Shown: positions 23,650 to 36,138 of the stretch, piece by piece | Position numbering within the stretch: the first letter of the stretch is position 1 | How the letters are laid out: every line of letters begins with the position of its first letter | Assembly (NCBI RefSeq): GCF_001522545.3 | Contig: NC_031781.1 | Location: 8,499,487 to 8,563,486 of the forward strand | Reading direction: 5' to 3' | Length of the DNA: 64,000 nt | DNA from: Parus major | Lineage: Eukaryota; Chordata; Aves; Passeriformes; Paridae | Program-made: the position numbers and the translations under genes | Notes under the pieces: generated by a model | Database searches by the model: none | Seen by the model: only the letters and a program-made list of their open reading frames with translations | What the model was told of the DNA's origin: nothing

Positions 23650-24554
23650 CATTTTCCTCCATCGGAGTTAGCCGTGGAGATCAGTGACGATGCTCTGCCC
23701 ACGCAGGAGGTTCGGAAGCGCCGTGGGGCTCCCCGAGCATCCTGCCCGCCCCTCCAGGCGCCCGTGGCCAGCGGGGCCCTGAGCGGGGCTGGCCGAAATG
23801 GGATGGGGACAGCGGCCCCCGGCTGCCCCCGGACCTGGCAAGGGGAGCTCTCAGGGATTTTCTGGCCTGAAGCAGCCCCCAGAACTCGTGCCGCGTGGCC
23901 CCGATGCTCCTATTGATCGTCCCCCGTGAATTTCACAGCCGAAATCTGGCGGCGAGCTGGGGCCAGCGTTTGCTGCCTCCCGAGCGATTTCCCGCGGCTG
24001 CGCTCTGCTCCAGCCTGTCTCACACAGGGAGGGCTCGGGGGGTGCGGTGGGGGCGCACGGACAGCGCTTGGAAAAGTACCTCTAAGACAAAGAGGAAGGG
24101 GATGAGAAGCAGCTTAGCTGGCTTTGTTCTAATAGCAGTAATCACCTGAAGGACGAGCATGAGCCCGCGGCGCTGGGTCCGCGCAGCCCTGCCCGGGGCT
24201 GCTGGGCTCGGCGCTCCCCGCCGCGGCTCTCGCTTCTTCCCCGATGGCAGCTTGCACTTTGCTCCTGCTTGGAACAAGTGCACTCAGCGGGCTTTATTGT
24301 ACGGAAGGCCATATTTACATCAGCTGGGGAGAGGCTGGTCAGAAGGTGACTATGAGACGTCTTGAAGGGAAGCTGGTGCTTTAAATACCCCAAACTCACC
24401 GGGCCGCCGAGCCCGAAGGGAGGAGTGAAAGCAGGACTGCGATTTTGACCTTGTTTTTTTTATTTTTTTTTCCTCTTCTGACAGTGTTTTCAGACCCTGC
24501 CGCTGCCCACAGCGAGCAGGACTTGTGCCGAGAGGAGGAGGGGAACTGTGCAAG
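23650..24554 (+). promoter_or_regulatory. ABHD6: Second CpG-rich region, candidate proximal promoter and 5' UTR exon of ABHD6
   Basis: About 900 bp enriched in CpG, 1.7 kb before the ABHD6 coding start. It ends at a good plus-strand donor, CAAG|GTAAGC (exon end 24554). A non-coding exon finishing here would splice to the acceptor at 26217/26218 that precedes the ABHD6 start codon. This makes it a stronger positional candidate for the main promoter than the island at 20.9 kb; both may be used. The transcription start is not visible. Confidence 0.6.
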
Positions 24555-25171
24555 GTAAGCCGGGCTTTTTAAAGGCTTTCTCCTCGTTTAGCTTTCTAAA
24601 AGCGGTGTGGAGGTGGAGGCTGAGGTGTTGACCCCGTGCCAGGGAGCGCAGGGGCTTCCACCGTCCCACGCTTTTTGCTTCCTGCAGCCTTCTCTCGTTA
24701 CGGGTCACCAGCGGGAACAATGGCGATTTCCCGTGCTTAATTTCTGCCCTGTTCTAGTGACATAGCAAAAGGCAGCGAGTGCTCTGGGGTCGGCTCCCTC
24801 GCAGCCCTGCTCGCATGGATAAGGTTTATCGGTTGCATAAAGCGTTTATCTATGAACAAGCCATGCCGAGATCAAGGATCTTTCTAAAAAATGTTAATTA
24901 AATGAATAACGACGTGTTGTTCAGGCTTGAAGACGGAAATGAGGTTTGGCTTTGTTAAGGAGGTGCCTGATGGAAATATTTACAGTATTCCTCAAATTTC
25001 ACTTATTCCTATTTTCCCTGGGGGAAGAGGGCAAATCTGGCTGATGCTTCAGAGGTTCTGGTATCGGTTTCTCTGGTTGAGTGTGATGTGGGGGTCCAGT
25101 GTGTTCCCATGTGATGGTGTCTGGGGGCGGGAGGCTGTGACCGTGGTGATTGTGTTCCTGTTTCATGGCAT

Positions 25172-25210
<39 letters not shown>

Positions 25211-26217
25211 CACTGGGAGTCTTGCAGGAAGCTGGAAAAAAATCTGATTGTCCTGACACGGAGAAGTGTGGGGGTGGTGATGGGGGGAGTGAGTGGCTGG
25301 TGGGAGAACAGACATTGGGAATATTTTGTTTTACAAATGTGGGACAAAAGTGCTAGTGCCGAGGAAAGGGGGAGCCGTGAGTTGGTTTGCAGGGGGAATT
25401 AGAGGAGATGTGTGTGTGACAGCATTTAATCTCTTAATGAGAAAAATATATCCCAGCTGCCTGTGGTAGGAAGAGTTCAGGGTCAAACATGACATTTTCC
25501 AAGAGCTTGCCCTTGCTCCCACTGTCCTCCACCTGCTGCCCCTGAGACTTGTCTGAAAGATGCTGAGGAGCAGAGATGGGGACCTGGTATCCACACCAAG
25601 TGCAAAATGTGGGGCAGAAGTGAGGATGTGGGGGTGGGGATAAATTTGTTTCTGATAAGGGCTGGACACCAAAGAGAGCCCTGCCAAGTTGTTTCCTTCT
25701 GTTCCAGAGTCCATTAATAGGCTCTGCTTCCTTGATTAGTTGGTGCCTGTGCAGAGCGGTAATGAGAGCTGGGCTCAACCCATCAGTTCTAGGTCAGTGG
25801 TTGTGTGCTGGGGATTTGGGATTAGGCAGGGGGAGAGAAGGGAGACAGAGCTGGACACCTGGCTCCAAAAAGAAGCATGGTGCCTGCCTGCACCCCTCAG
25901 GGGGCTGTACTTCCTGTGTCTGCAAAGTGCCCCAAGGACCATGTTGTGCCCTGTCATCTCGGACATGTTCTGTGCCTGTTAGGAGGCTCATTGCTCATTT
26001 GAGATGTGCTCTCCTGAGAGGATAACATTGCAGTAATTAGATCCATTAAGGAGCCAGAAGAAACGGGTGGGTTTTAAAACTGAGACTTTGCTGTTCTCCT
26101 GAGTGATATCTGCCTCTTGCAGAGCTGCTTTCCTCCTCATCTGGCAGCACAGTTCTCATTTAGCAAGGACTTGTCATGATTTCTGGTGGTTAACCTCAGA
26201 ACTTTCCCTAAATGCAG
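24555..26217 (+). other. Probable intron 1 of ABHD6
   Basis: The segment runs from the donor at 24555 to the acceptor AATGCAG at 26211-26217. It contains an (AC)16 microsatellite and no other gene-like signal. Confidence 0.55.
25177..25208. repeat. (AC)16 microsatellite
   Basis: Sixteen uninterrupted AC units, a simple repeat likely to vary in length between individuals. Confidence 0.95.
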
Positions 26218-26246
26218 GCAGGTGAGGCTGAATAGTGAAGAGCAAC

Positions 26247-26365
26247 ATGGACCTGGATGTGCTGAACATGTTTGTCATTGCCGGCGGCACCCTGGCTATC
26301 CCCATCCTGGCCTTCGTGGCCTCGTTCCTCCTCTGGCCCTCGGCGCTTATCCGCATCTACTACTG
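26247..26365 (+). CDS. ABHD6: ABHD6 first coding exon (membrane anchor)
   Basis: Encodes residues 1-39 and two bases of W40, including the transmembrane helix ending LLWPSALIRIYY. The exon itself begins at 26218 (or 26222 with the alternative CAG), so about 25-30 bp of 5' UTR precede the ATG. The donor is GTGAGT. Confidence 0.97.
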
Positions 26366-29300
26366 GTGAGTGCATGAGCCTGGGAATCTGTGCCCAGCAG
26401 GGCCCCACAGGTCACAGGGGTGTGAACAGAGCTGGGTGTTCTGCCCCTGACAGCAGTAACAGCAGGTGACTGAGGTCCTCCAGGGCCATGCCAGCTGTGT
26501 GCAGCTTTAAACATGTCTGGGAGAAGAAAATGGCATTTTCCTATTGCATTTTTGCTGCTGAGGCCTATGTCTGTCAGGCCTCTTACTGTGCCATGGGGCA
26601 GTTGGCCAGGCTGCCACTGCAGTGCCAGATTGCAAGATCTCTCCAAACCTCTTTGGGTTGCTTTCCCCAAGGACAGGACAGACTGGGAAAAGCACTGCTG
26701 TTGCAGTCTGTCCACCAGCCTGGCAGCCGTGGCAGTCTGGTGATCTCCACCTCATCAGTGTGGCCGTGGTGTGGGTGTCCCTGGGCTCACATGCTCCATC
26801 CCAGCTGACAGCCTGCTCAGCAGCCAGGGACCTTTCCCTCATTAGTGATTATGCATGAAGCTTTTCTCATCCTCTCTTTTTCTTCTGGAATGGAGCATCA
26901 GAGAAGATGGAGGGATGCTTTTCCTTATCCCCTTGAATCTTGTCCTTTCTGATACCAGGAGGGAAGCTCTACATCCTTCAGTCCTCCTTTGTCCCTGGAA
27001 ATTAGTGATAAACCCACTGGCAGCTTTCCTCTCTGGGTTTGTTGCAAGGAAAAGCTGGAATAACTCCCCTCAGAAGTCGGGGCAGGGTCTCATCCCCCAG
27101 TGTGGAGCAGGCAGCAGCAGACAGACAGCATGAGCAGAGCAGGCAGTGTGTCAGGCTGCCCTCACGTGCTGCTGGCAGGTGTTGGCTCCTACAGTGCAGC
27201 TTAGGGATGTTTCCAAATCCACCTCCTGTGAGAGGAAGCTGTTTGTCCACCACAGCACTGAGGTGCAGCAGTGGGATGAAGCCTGTTTCTAAAGGCACTT
27301 TAATTGGCATCCTTTTATTCACAGCATCTGAGAGAGGAGGGAGCATGGGATGAAAACCCAGTCTGCAAAGGAGAGCAGGCAGTGTCACAGCCTTCTGCTG
27401 CCCCATGGATGTCTGGGTGGTACTGGGTTTGGCAGTCAAAGTGGTTTATTTCTTTGGATATATGAGTGGCTGGTGGAAACCAGGGAGGACCCTGATGGAC
27501 TGAGATTCTGAGGAGGATCCCTGGAAAGCACTGCTGAGTGTGTGTGGTCAGGGTGAAGCCTTCAGCAGGCACAGGTAGGGGTGGCAGGACAGGAGGTGCA
27601 GGGTGTGATGCCAGGAGCTGAGAAGAGCCAGGCTGAGTAGAAGGTAGAGGATTTCCTGCTGCCTTTGTTCTGTTGGGGTTGCAGATAAGGAGCTGAGTGA
27701 AAATGCACTGTGGGCAGGTTGGTCTGTGTTTGGGTGAGGGAGGGAGCATGTGAGCAGGGGTCAGAAGGACTGTCTTCCTTTGAAGGGTGTAGTCCCCCCA
27801 TCTCTCTCTCTCCTCCAGCATTTCTGGCAGTATGGGTTTCTTACAGGAGTAATTGTAATTCGCTGTGTGTCATAGGCACCTCTTTTGTTAGGGACAGTGG
27901 ATGAGAAGCGTGGGTTTGCCCTTACTCTTCCTTTTCTATTGGCTTCTTTCCAAGTTGGATTTTTTTGAGGAGTGAAATTATTGTGTTTCCCCATCAGCAG
28001 AGACAGGAGAGGTGCAGGCAGCATGCCATGCTCCCCTCCTCTTTCAGCCCATGCAGCTCCAGCTTTGCAGCACTGTTCCTGAGAGGTGCTGGGGCAAGCT
28101 TCTCCCTTCTTCCATAATTCCCTGGCCCCTCCTTCTCCTCACTGCCAGTCTGTGTGTCCTCAGTTGGCGCAGTCAAGGGTTATGCTGGGCCCCCTCAGCC
28201 ACGGCCTCACTGCTTTCCCTGCCACTAATGCGCCTTCCTGCCTGGCAGGATATCCAGGGCTGCCCCGCTGACCCCAGCCCTGGGACCGCTCTGCCTGTGC
28301 TGCGGCAGGGGTTAATCAGTTTAGCTGCTGCCACTAAGTGAGTTAACACCTTGTGAGGGATCAGTTCAGCTTTGCACAGATTATTTTGCCTTCTTCTGAA
28401 TTGATCCATTAGGATCAGTTGCTAAAAATGTTATCATCTTGCCCATCGGTAGTTCACACCAGTGCCTTTGAGGCAAGGACTCTTAAGACACTTATTAGGG
28501 AGAAATTCACCTCTCCTTGTAGGACCAGCACAGAGCTGAGATGCTGCTTAAGTCCTACTAACTCCCTCGAAAAAGGGATTATGCTAAAAGAGGATTTCAC
28601 TATGCATAAGCTTTGAGTGGGCAGAGAGGTAGGACAGTCCAGAAGTGTTGGTGACCTTGCTCTTGTGTCTTAAATAAACTCTGATACGGCATATAAAAGT
28701 ATTTACCAGTGTCTTGGCCACCAGGAGTAGCCCAGTAGTTGTCCTGACAAGGGTTATATCTGAGCACAGAGGAAACACAGACAAAGGGACCGTGTTCTCT
28801 GCCTTGGGCTGCACGTACACATCATGTGTCCAAAGTGTCACCGATAATCTCTGCCCAGGTCCTTCTGGCTGGCAGTTTTGCTGCATCCTCTGAGCAGCCT
28901 GCAAGCATATGCTGGCAGGAGCTGTCTGCCTCTGCTTTTAGAGGAACAGCCTTGGGGTTAGCCTGCTATCTTCTGGGGTGCTAAACCCAGTGTAAGGATG
29001 ATCCACTCCAGTCCTTTGTGTGTGTATAAATACATTTTCAAAGGCTGTCTAGTTTGTGCTTGTCTGTGGGGTGATGTACTCCCATTGATGCAGGACTGTG
29101 TCCAAATAACTCTGTGGCAGATCCACCTTATCCACCTGGGAGAACTGTTTCCCTTGGCCTGCCCATCCTGTATAGTGCCTTGCCACATGTGCTGCCCCTG
29201 TCTCTTGAGTCTCTGTCCTCACACCAGCCTTTGGGCATTTTCTCTTTTACCATTGTTATTTTGGCCTATTTCCATTGCTAAATGAGGGTATTTTTTCTAA

Positions 29301-32300
29301 GTTCTTAACAGACAGAATGTCTCCACAAGCCACCTGCAGTGCAGCCAGCTACCAGTACTGCACCTGTCCAGGGACCAGATGCACAGGGGTAATTCCAGTA
29401 GTCCCATTATGGCACCAGTGAGAGCCCAACAGAACTGGCCTTAGTAAGCCAACAAATCTGTGGCTGCCTTCAGACTTGTCATCTGGCTTATTTCGTGACT
29501 GGGCCCTGGTCTTGTCTTTCTCACTGGTGTTTTCTCCTTGTTTCCAGGTACTGGCGCCGAGCCTTGGGCATGCAGGTTAGATATGCAAACTACGATGACT
29601 ATCAGTTTTGTTATTCCTATAGAGGAAGACCTGGATACCGACCATCCATCCTGATGTTACATGGCTTCTCAGCTCACAAAGACATGTGGCTCTCCATAGT
29701 CAAGGTGGGATTCCATTTCTATCATGTTGCTCCTTACTGAGAATTGATGGTCCTGGGCTTGGGGGCAGTGTGGGGAGACCAATGGTTGCATGCATGGGAT
29801 GGGATGACTGCTGGAACACACTAGGAACACGCTGCTTAGCTCCATGCCCGTGGCTTGTTGCATCCCTTCACCCCTATAACATGCCGAGCTGCAGGGGAAG
29901 AGCAGTACACACCTGCTGCCTCCATGGGAAGCAAGTCTTGGCCATGCTCTCTCACCATGTCATCCTTGGTACATGAGCTAACTTATTCTGGTGCACAAGC
30001 AGCCAGGGCTGCCAGGAGGAGAGTGACACCACCCCACTCCCACCCATCCTGGGCTTTGCAGCAGTTTCCCTGCACTGTAACCACCCCTGGTTTGTTTCTT
30101 CAGTTCCTGCCAAAGAACCTGCACTTGGTATGTGTGGACATGCCTGGGCACGAGGGCACGACCCGCTCGGACTTGGATGATTACTCCATTAGTGGGCAAG
30201 CTAAGAGAATACACCAGGTAAAGCTCCAGCATCACATCACCTCTGCAGGGGACGTGAAGGATGCTAAGCCCCGTGAGTCTGCCTTGTGTGGCCTCACTCC
30301 CTCCCTTCCCAGGCAGCCAGAGCCACCAGCCTCAAGCTTTTGAGTTGAATTTCTCTAATGACCTGACCTCGTGCTGTTGTTTCCTCTCTCCTAACAATGC
30401 TCCTTCTGCTCCCTGCCAGTTCGTGGAGTGCATCAAGCTGAACAGAAAGCCCTTTCATCTGGTTGGCACTTCCATGGGGGGAAATGTTGCTGGTGTCTAT
30501 GCTGCTCAGTACCCAGAAGATATTTGCAGCCTGACCCTCATCTGTCCTGCAGGTGGGCAATGTGAGACAGAGAGAGGGCAAGCAGAAGCCAGTGCAAAAG
30601 TCCAGGGCAGTTCTGAAGGCAGCATAGATGTATAGTGCAATGCATTTAGAAATAATTTGTATTTGCAGTCCAGAAATCTCTAGCAAGGCACAAGAGGAAA
30701 TCACAGCTTTGAGCTGACTACCCTTCTCCAGGGGTTTGACATTTGCCCCACTGTCTTTGGTTAGAGTCAGGACCAGGGCAAATGGGACAAGTTCTGCTCT
30801 GGAGGAAAATGCCTTTTCCCTTGGGATGGCAGGCATTTTACAAGGCATGTCTGCAGCCTCTCAGTTCAGGAGAGGGAATTAAGACTGCAACAGGAATGGC
30901 CTCCCCATTCTGGCCTCCTGAAAGCCCTGGTGTGCTGAAGGCCTGGGGTGTTGGGAGCTGGAGAGCTCTGATCTCCCACCTTTGGGTGCCTTGAGTGAGA
31001 AGAGCACTTCAGGGCTGGATACAGGTCAGCAGGGTGTCCCCTCTATCTCCTCCATCCCCAGCATCCCCTGGACAGGGGGCTCAGGGAAGCCTGGGCATGA
31101 CAGGCTGCAGGAGGCATAGCAGGCAGGGAGCTTCTCTGCCAGGGAGGCTTTGCTGCATCCCAGTTGTCATAGCAGCTCCTTTCCCCTCCCACACAAGGAA
31201 AGCAGCTTCCAAATAAGCACTAAGGAATGAAACAAAGCAAATGTTACCTAGCTACCAGGCTCTGGGGGCGTTGGGTTCCCACTTCCCTCTGGGAGAGGTG
31301 GTGACTGCCTCTCTGGCTGTTTCTGGATGTGAAACCTCTGCATGGAGGCTGCAGAAAGGTTCAAGATTAAATTTCTGGGGAATTTTTCCTCAGCGGTACA
31401 TGCAGATGGGGCTGCTGAAATTTTCTGTCCAACCCTGTGCAGTGGCAGCCTGGGCACTAGTGTTTGCATCTGAGGACTGCATAAAAATAAGCACTGTAGC
31501 TTTTGCTGAAGTAGTCATGCACGTCTGCACCTTGTGCCGTGCCAGCCTGCGGGGCTGGTGGTGCCAAACCCTGGAGCAGGAGGGAGGCTGGGTATCTCTG
31601 GTTGCATATTGAAGTAGCTGTATGTACAGATGTTTTCTTCCCCTCTTTTTATAAATTTTTTTAAAGAGTGAGCAGGCAGGAAGCCAGAGGCAAGGAGGAG
31701 GGAGGATCAGTACAAGGATGTTTTCTTGTTTGAGCTGTTTGGGGGAGATCTCATCTGGGTTTCAGCTTGTTCACTCCTTCTCATTCCACCCAGGCCTGCC
31801 CAGTACCACTGACAGCAAGTTCATTAAGCAGCTCCGGGAGCTGCAGGAGTCCAAACGCATTGACAGGATCCCTTTAATCCCCTCCACGCCCGAGGAGATG
31901 GCAGACATGCTGAAGCTTTGCTCCTACGTTCGTTTCAAGGTGCCACAGCAGGTGAGAAGCCGATGCTGGCTGTGGCAGCTGGGAAAGGGAAGCTTGGAGG
32001 TGGTGAGCAGGTTTGCTTTTCCCTGAGCCTACATGGTGGAAACTCCCAGTTCTGGGAGTAGAGCTGGAGCTGCCAGCCCTGCCATCGCCCAGGTGAGACA
32101 CACCCAGCCCCACTCCCAGCATTTTTCCAGCACTTTCCCTTCAAGCCCTCTTTTCCAAGCTCCCTCTGGCAGTCCCTGCTGGAATTCCTCCTCCTATTAA
32201 GTTTTTGGCAGCAGACTTGGATGTAGAAGGGTTTTTTAGTAAATATGGCTGGCAGGAAGCATTAAATAACTAAGGCAGCTGTTGTCTGATGTGGAGGGGG

Positions 32301-34215
32301 ATTGTTCTCTGCTTTTTAAGTAAAAGTGATGGAAATGTTAATTGCGTCATTGTGAAGCGAGAGGAACTTGGTGAGGGGCTGGCTATTAAACTAGTTTTCC
32401 TTAGGAAGTCTGCAGTAAGTAGATTGGAGAGTAAGAAAAAAAAATGTAAGGTAATGCCAAGACCTTTTGTGTTTTTGGCAAAAAAGAAGAGTGCAGTCAT
32501 GGCTGAGGTGGCTGCTGGCCAGGGGCAAAAATCAAGTCTACATCATAAAAGACAATATTACTTGTTGCTGAAATATATGTTGCTTAAGCATGGTTTCAAC
32601 AGACCCAGGTGCTCAGGAAGAAGCTCATGCTGGGGCCAGACTTGCTGGGGAGACAAGGGCTGCTCTTGAGTGCTCTTGGGCATGCTCAGCCCTGTGTAGG
32701 GCATGGGTCCCCTCCAGCAGCTCTCTCTGCTCTCCCTGCAGATCCTCCAGGGCCTTGTTGACGTTCGCATCCCACACAATGAATTTTACCGGAAATGTAA
32801 GTGCGTGGTGGCAGCCTCCTCACTTGGCTTTCCAGCAGGTTCCCCGGGGCGTGGGGACCTGCTGTTGCCAGTCCCCGTGTCCCCAGCTCATGGGTGGGCC
32901 CCAGCAGCCCCGTGCTGTCTTGCTGAGGGTGGGAGGGGGCAATGTCATTAACAGATTTGGGGACACACCTTGGTCACTGGTGTGCACTGCCACCCCCACT
33001 AGTGACAGTGTTGCTGCTTCACCCTGGCCCTTCCATCTGGGTTAACAAGTACCTATGAGGAGATGGTTTGGCTGAGGGCCCCTCTGCAGCTGGGCTTGCT
33101 GGCAGCCCATCATCTCTGCATGTGTTTCCCAGGGAGGGGATACTGGCAGGACTGGCCCACAGAGCCCCCTTTGAGAAGGGAAGGCAAAACATCTCCCTGT
33201 AGGACTGACTCTCCTCTTGCTCCACTAGTGTTTTTAGAAATCGTGGATGAAAAGTCCAGGCACTCTCTGCACGAGCACATGAGCAAGATCAAAGCACCGA
33301 CACAGGTCATCTGGGGAAAGCAGGACCAGGTAGGCAGCCCCTGCACATCCACCACAGACCTGTCTCCCTCTCTGCCCTGCCTGCCCACGGGGCACAGTGG
33401 GGCTGTGCTGCTGAGCTGTGCACTGCTCTGCAGGGAGCTGGCACCTGTGGCCCCGGCCCCAGTGCACTTAGGCACACGTCCTCAGCAGGATGGTGGGCAG
33501 AAAGCTGACAGCCAGCTTTCCAGAGGGAGGAGAGGATAGTGCCAGGGCTGGGGAGTGCGAGGGGGCAGGCGGGGGGGTAGGTGCCAGCACTGAAGCAGGC
33601 AAGGGCTGGGAAGAACAATAAAGTGTCAGCAAAGAGAGTTGTCCTGGCAACAAGGAAGAGATGTGCCATTTGTGGGCAGGCTTTGAGGCAAAATCTTAGG
33701 GTTTGTTTCAGAGGCAGGAGTGAGAGGGAAGATGTGGGAGGAAGCAAACTGCAGGCATGCAGAGCACTCTATAACTGCAAAGATGCAAGTGTTTGCTTGC
33801 AGTGATACCACTGCATTGAGACAGCAGCCAAAAAGCATACAAGAGAGTTCCCAGCTGCATGCTGAGACTGGCACCATGCAGCCTCCCTGCCCTGCCCCCA
33901 GGCAGGATGCTGGCATCACAACGACTGTGTCTGCATCCCTGCTCCACATCTCAGTTGGACCCCAACAGGGTTTCTGCAGTGTCCAGCAAACCCCATCTCT
34001 GACTGTGGCAGTGACTGTTTTTTTCCCCTGCCATCCAGGTCCTGGATGTTTCTGGTGCCACTGCTTTAGCAAACGCTATTCCAGACTGCCACGTGTACAT
34101 CCTGGAGAACTGTGGGCACTCGGTGGTGGTGGAGCGGCCCCGCAAGACAGCCAACCTCATCCTGGAGTTCCTGGCGCTGCTGCATGGCATAGATAACAAC
34201 AAGAAGCAGGCATGA
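26247..34215 (+). CDS. ABHD6: Monoacylglycerol lipase ABHD6, 8 coding exons
   Basis: Alpha/beta-hydrolase serine lipase. In mammals it hydrolyses 2-arachidonoylglycerol and other monoacylglycerols and lysophospholipids at inner membrane leaflets, limiting endocannabinoid signalling. Exons: 26247-26365, 29548-29704, 30104-30217, 30420-30552, 31794-31951, 32742-32796, 33229-33329, 34039-34215. They total 1014 nt and encode 337 aa, the same length as the human protein as I recall it. All introns are GT-AG and all phases close. Residues about 9-30 form an N-terminal membrane anchor (VIAGGTLAIPILAFVASFLL). The oxyanion motif LHGF is at 77-80, the nucleophile motif GTSMGG has S148, the acid is D278 in WGKQDQ and the base is H306 in ENCGHS. 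The start has A at -3 and G at +4, and an in-frame TGA lies 18 nt upstream. No damage is seen. Orientation relative to DNASE1L3 matches mammals. Confidence 0.98.
26366..29547 (+). other. Large intron between the first two ABHD6 coding exons
   Basis: 3.2 kb with GT and AG ends. I see no embedded gene, clear repeat or structured RNA. The open frames on both strands are short and unrelated to any family I know. Confidence 0.7.
29548..29704 (+). CDS. ABHD6: ABHD6 coding exon 2 (oxyanion-hole region)
   Basis: 157 bp, completing W40 and encoding residues 41-92, including YRGRPGYRPSILMLHGFSAH. The acceptor is TTTCCAG and the donor GTGGGA. Confidence 0.97.
30104..30217 (+). CDS. ABHD6: ABHD6 coding exon 3
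   Basis: 114 bp, residues 93-130 in whole codons, containing LVCVDMPGHEGTTRSDLDD. The acceptor is CTTCAG and the donor GTAAAG. Confidence 0.97.
30420..30552 (+). CDS. ABHD6: ABHD6 coding exon 4 (nucleophile elbow)
   Basis: 133 bp, residues 131-174 plus one base. It carries HLVGTSMGGNVAGVYAAQYP with the catalytic S148. The acceptor is CTGCCAG and the donor GTGGGC. Confidence 0.97.
30553..31793 (+). other. ABHD6 intron 4 (coding numbering)
   Basis: 1.24-kb intron with nothing further recognised. The smaller introns at 29705-30103, 30218-30419, 31952-32741, 32797-33228 and 33330-34038 are likewise empty of recognisable elements. Confidence 0.7.
31794..31951 (+). CDS. ABHD6: ABHD6 coding exon 5 (lid region)
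   Basis: 158 bp, residues 175-227, containing IPLIPSTPEEMADML and LCSYVRFKVPQQ, the most conserved part of the cap domain. The acceptor is CACCCAG and the donor GTGAGA. Confidence 0.97.
32742..32796 (+). CDS. ABHD6: ABHD6 coding exon 6 (short)
   Basis: 55 bp, residues 228-245 plus one base (ILQGLVDVRIPHNEFYRK). It is too short to be noticed as an open frame but sits between a strong acceptor, CCTGCAG, and the donor GTAAGT. Confidence 0.96.
33229..33329 (+). CDS. ABHD6: ABHD6 coding exon 7 (catalytic Asp)
   Basis: 101 bp, residues 246-279. It encodes FLEIVDEKSRHSLHEHM and IWGKQDQ, with D278 of the triad. The acceptor is CCACTAG and the donor GTAGGC. Confidence 0.97.
34039..34215 (+). CDS. 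ABHD6: ABHD6 last coding exon (catalytic His, stop)
   Basis: 177 bp, residues 280-337 and the TGA at 34213-34215. It encodes YILENCGHSVVVERPRKTA with H306, and ends IDNNKKQA. The acceptor is CATCCAG. Confidence 0.97.
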   Translation, partial: VLDVSGATALANAIPDCHVYILENCGHSVVVERPRKTANLILEFLALLHGIDNNKKQA

Positions 34216-36138
34216 GCGTGGCAGGGAGCCAAGTGCCCATGCCAGGTTAAATTGTAAAGTACTGCAGCTTTGATACGTTCTCAGGGATCTTGTACGAATC
34301 GGGGTCAATGTGCCAAAGTCCCTGAGGAAGGCAGAATCACTGATACCTAAACCTATAGCACCACTGGCACAGCAACCTGGGGTCATTGAGCAACCTCCAT
34401 AGATGCAGGAACAGAAGCAGAGTATCTCCCTTTCCTACTTAGACGTAAGGTAGAAATGAGCTGAAATCACCCAGTGCTCATCACACAGCCACCCATCTTA
34501 CCTGGGTTACCAGCACGTAGTTGTTCATGACATTAACATAAACTATATATGAAATGTAGGAAGGAGAGAGCATCCTGGACTGAGACTTACAATATTTTTA
34601 CTACTTAGAGTCCATCGTGTTGCATGCTGCTGTGCTGTAAGAGAACCCCCAAGTGCTCCAGGCGTCTGCTTGAGTGCTTTGTGTAGCTCCTTATCTCATG
34701 ATTTATGCAGAAAACAACAGAAAACTTCATGTGTGGAAGTCATGTGTGGAAGTCCAATGACTGTATGTGCAAAAATGTTTACACTCCGAGTGGGTTTTTC
34801 TAAATCTCTGAATAGCTCCTGTGTATTTGTAATGCCTTAACGTTGCCCAGGGTGTGGTGTCTGTGCACAGCCCACCTTGCCCAGGGTTGGTTCTACCTGA
34901 GGGTGAACACAGCCAGTGAGGACGGGGTGCAGGCAGCAGCTTTACCGGGGCAGTGGGAACCGCGCAGGGCGACTGGCCCCTGAGCCCGAGTCAGCAATAA
35001 GCCCATGGCCAGGGTGTGATTCAGCCACCTCGGGTGAACTCTTGTCTCAGCTCCTCTATCACATCGTGCTGCTGAACACCTGGATGTAAATAACGATTTT
35101 CTTAATGAATTCTGTGAATTCTGCAAAAGCCAATGCCACCGGATCAGGCGTGAGGGGTGGGAGGGGGCCGTGCGTGTGACCAGCACAGGAACGGTGAGGA
35201 GGGGTCAGCTGGCCCGCGAGGTGCTGGGCGGTGGTGGGGAAAGGTACCGTGTGCTTCTGCATCCTCTCCATGATTACAACTCCTGACAGAGAGAAACTGC
35301 AGGTAGAAACAGGCAATACAGGCAAGCTGCACTTTACAGCCTGCAAGGTGATGTTCAGGTGCATCCTGCACCTCTCCAGGCGTGGTCCCTCACTGCCTGT
35401 CCCAGGGACAGAGCGCTGGTCCTGGTCTCAGGCAGGACCAGCGTGTGCTGGAGGGCAAGGCAGTGTGTGGTGCCCTCAAAGGCAAAGCAGCAGGTGGCTG
35501 TCACCCCTCAGTCACCCCCAGCCCTCCTCAGGGGGTGACAGTGGGTGCTGTTAGTGTCCTCCCCCCCCGATCTGGGAGCACAGGCTTGCGGTGCTGACAG
35601 CTTCCTGAGGTACCCGGATCTGTACATACATCTGAAACTCCCCGTCAGCTTCTTGGCTCTTTTTAAGAGAAGAAACATTGTTCTTTTAGAAAAATAGAAA
35701 TTTGCTGTTACTTGCTTGGTTATTGTTTCTACTACAGGAATTGATTTAAAAAACAAAATTGCTGATAGTTTTATGTGGTAAAAGCCAGAAAAACTTGTTC
35801 GGTATCTATATGGTTTCTCATGCCACAGATTGCTGTATGCAAAGGATTTATATGGCTATTAAAATCTAGTGATTTAAGGAGTCCATGGTGCAATGACTAT
35901 TTTTCCCTTTGAAGAAGAAGGTGGCTGTGGTGTGGGATGATACAGGGGTATTGCTCTGCTGCTTCTCCCCACATTTCTGGGGGATGCACGTTTTGGCTCA
36001 AGGAATATTTCATAATGGAAGGAGAGATGTTGAAGACCCCGAAGGCTCAAGTCTCATTTCTTCAATGACAACACACATTTCCCTTTTTTGAATTTTATTA
36101 GGAGGAGGTGGCATCAAACACTGAAGAAGGAAAATAAA
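34216..36138 (+). other. ABHD6: Probable ABHD6 3' UTR with candidate poly(A) signals
   Basis: No coding signal follows the stop. Poly(A)-type hexamers in the plus orientation are ATTAAA at 35858-35863 (with a GT-rich stretch about 60 bp on), AATAAA at 36133-36138, and a further AATAAA at 36567-36572. The true end is one of these at best; the exact UTR length is not determinable. A 13-bp tandem doublet, CATGTGTGGAAGT, lies at 34728-34753. Confidence 0.5.
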
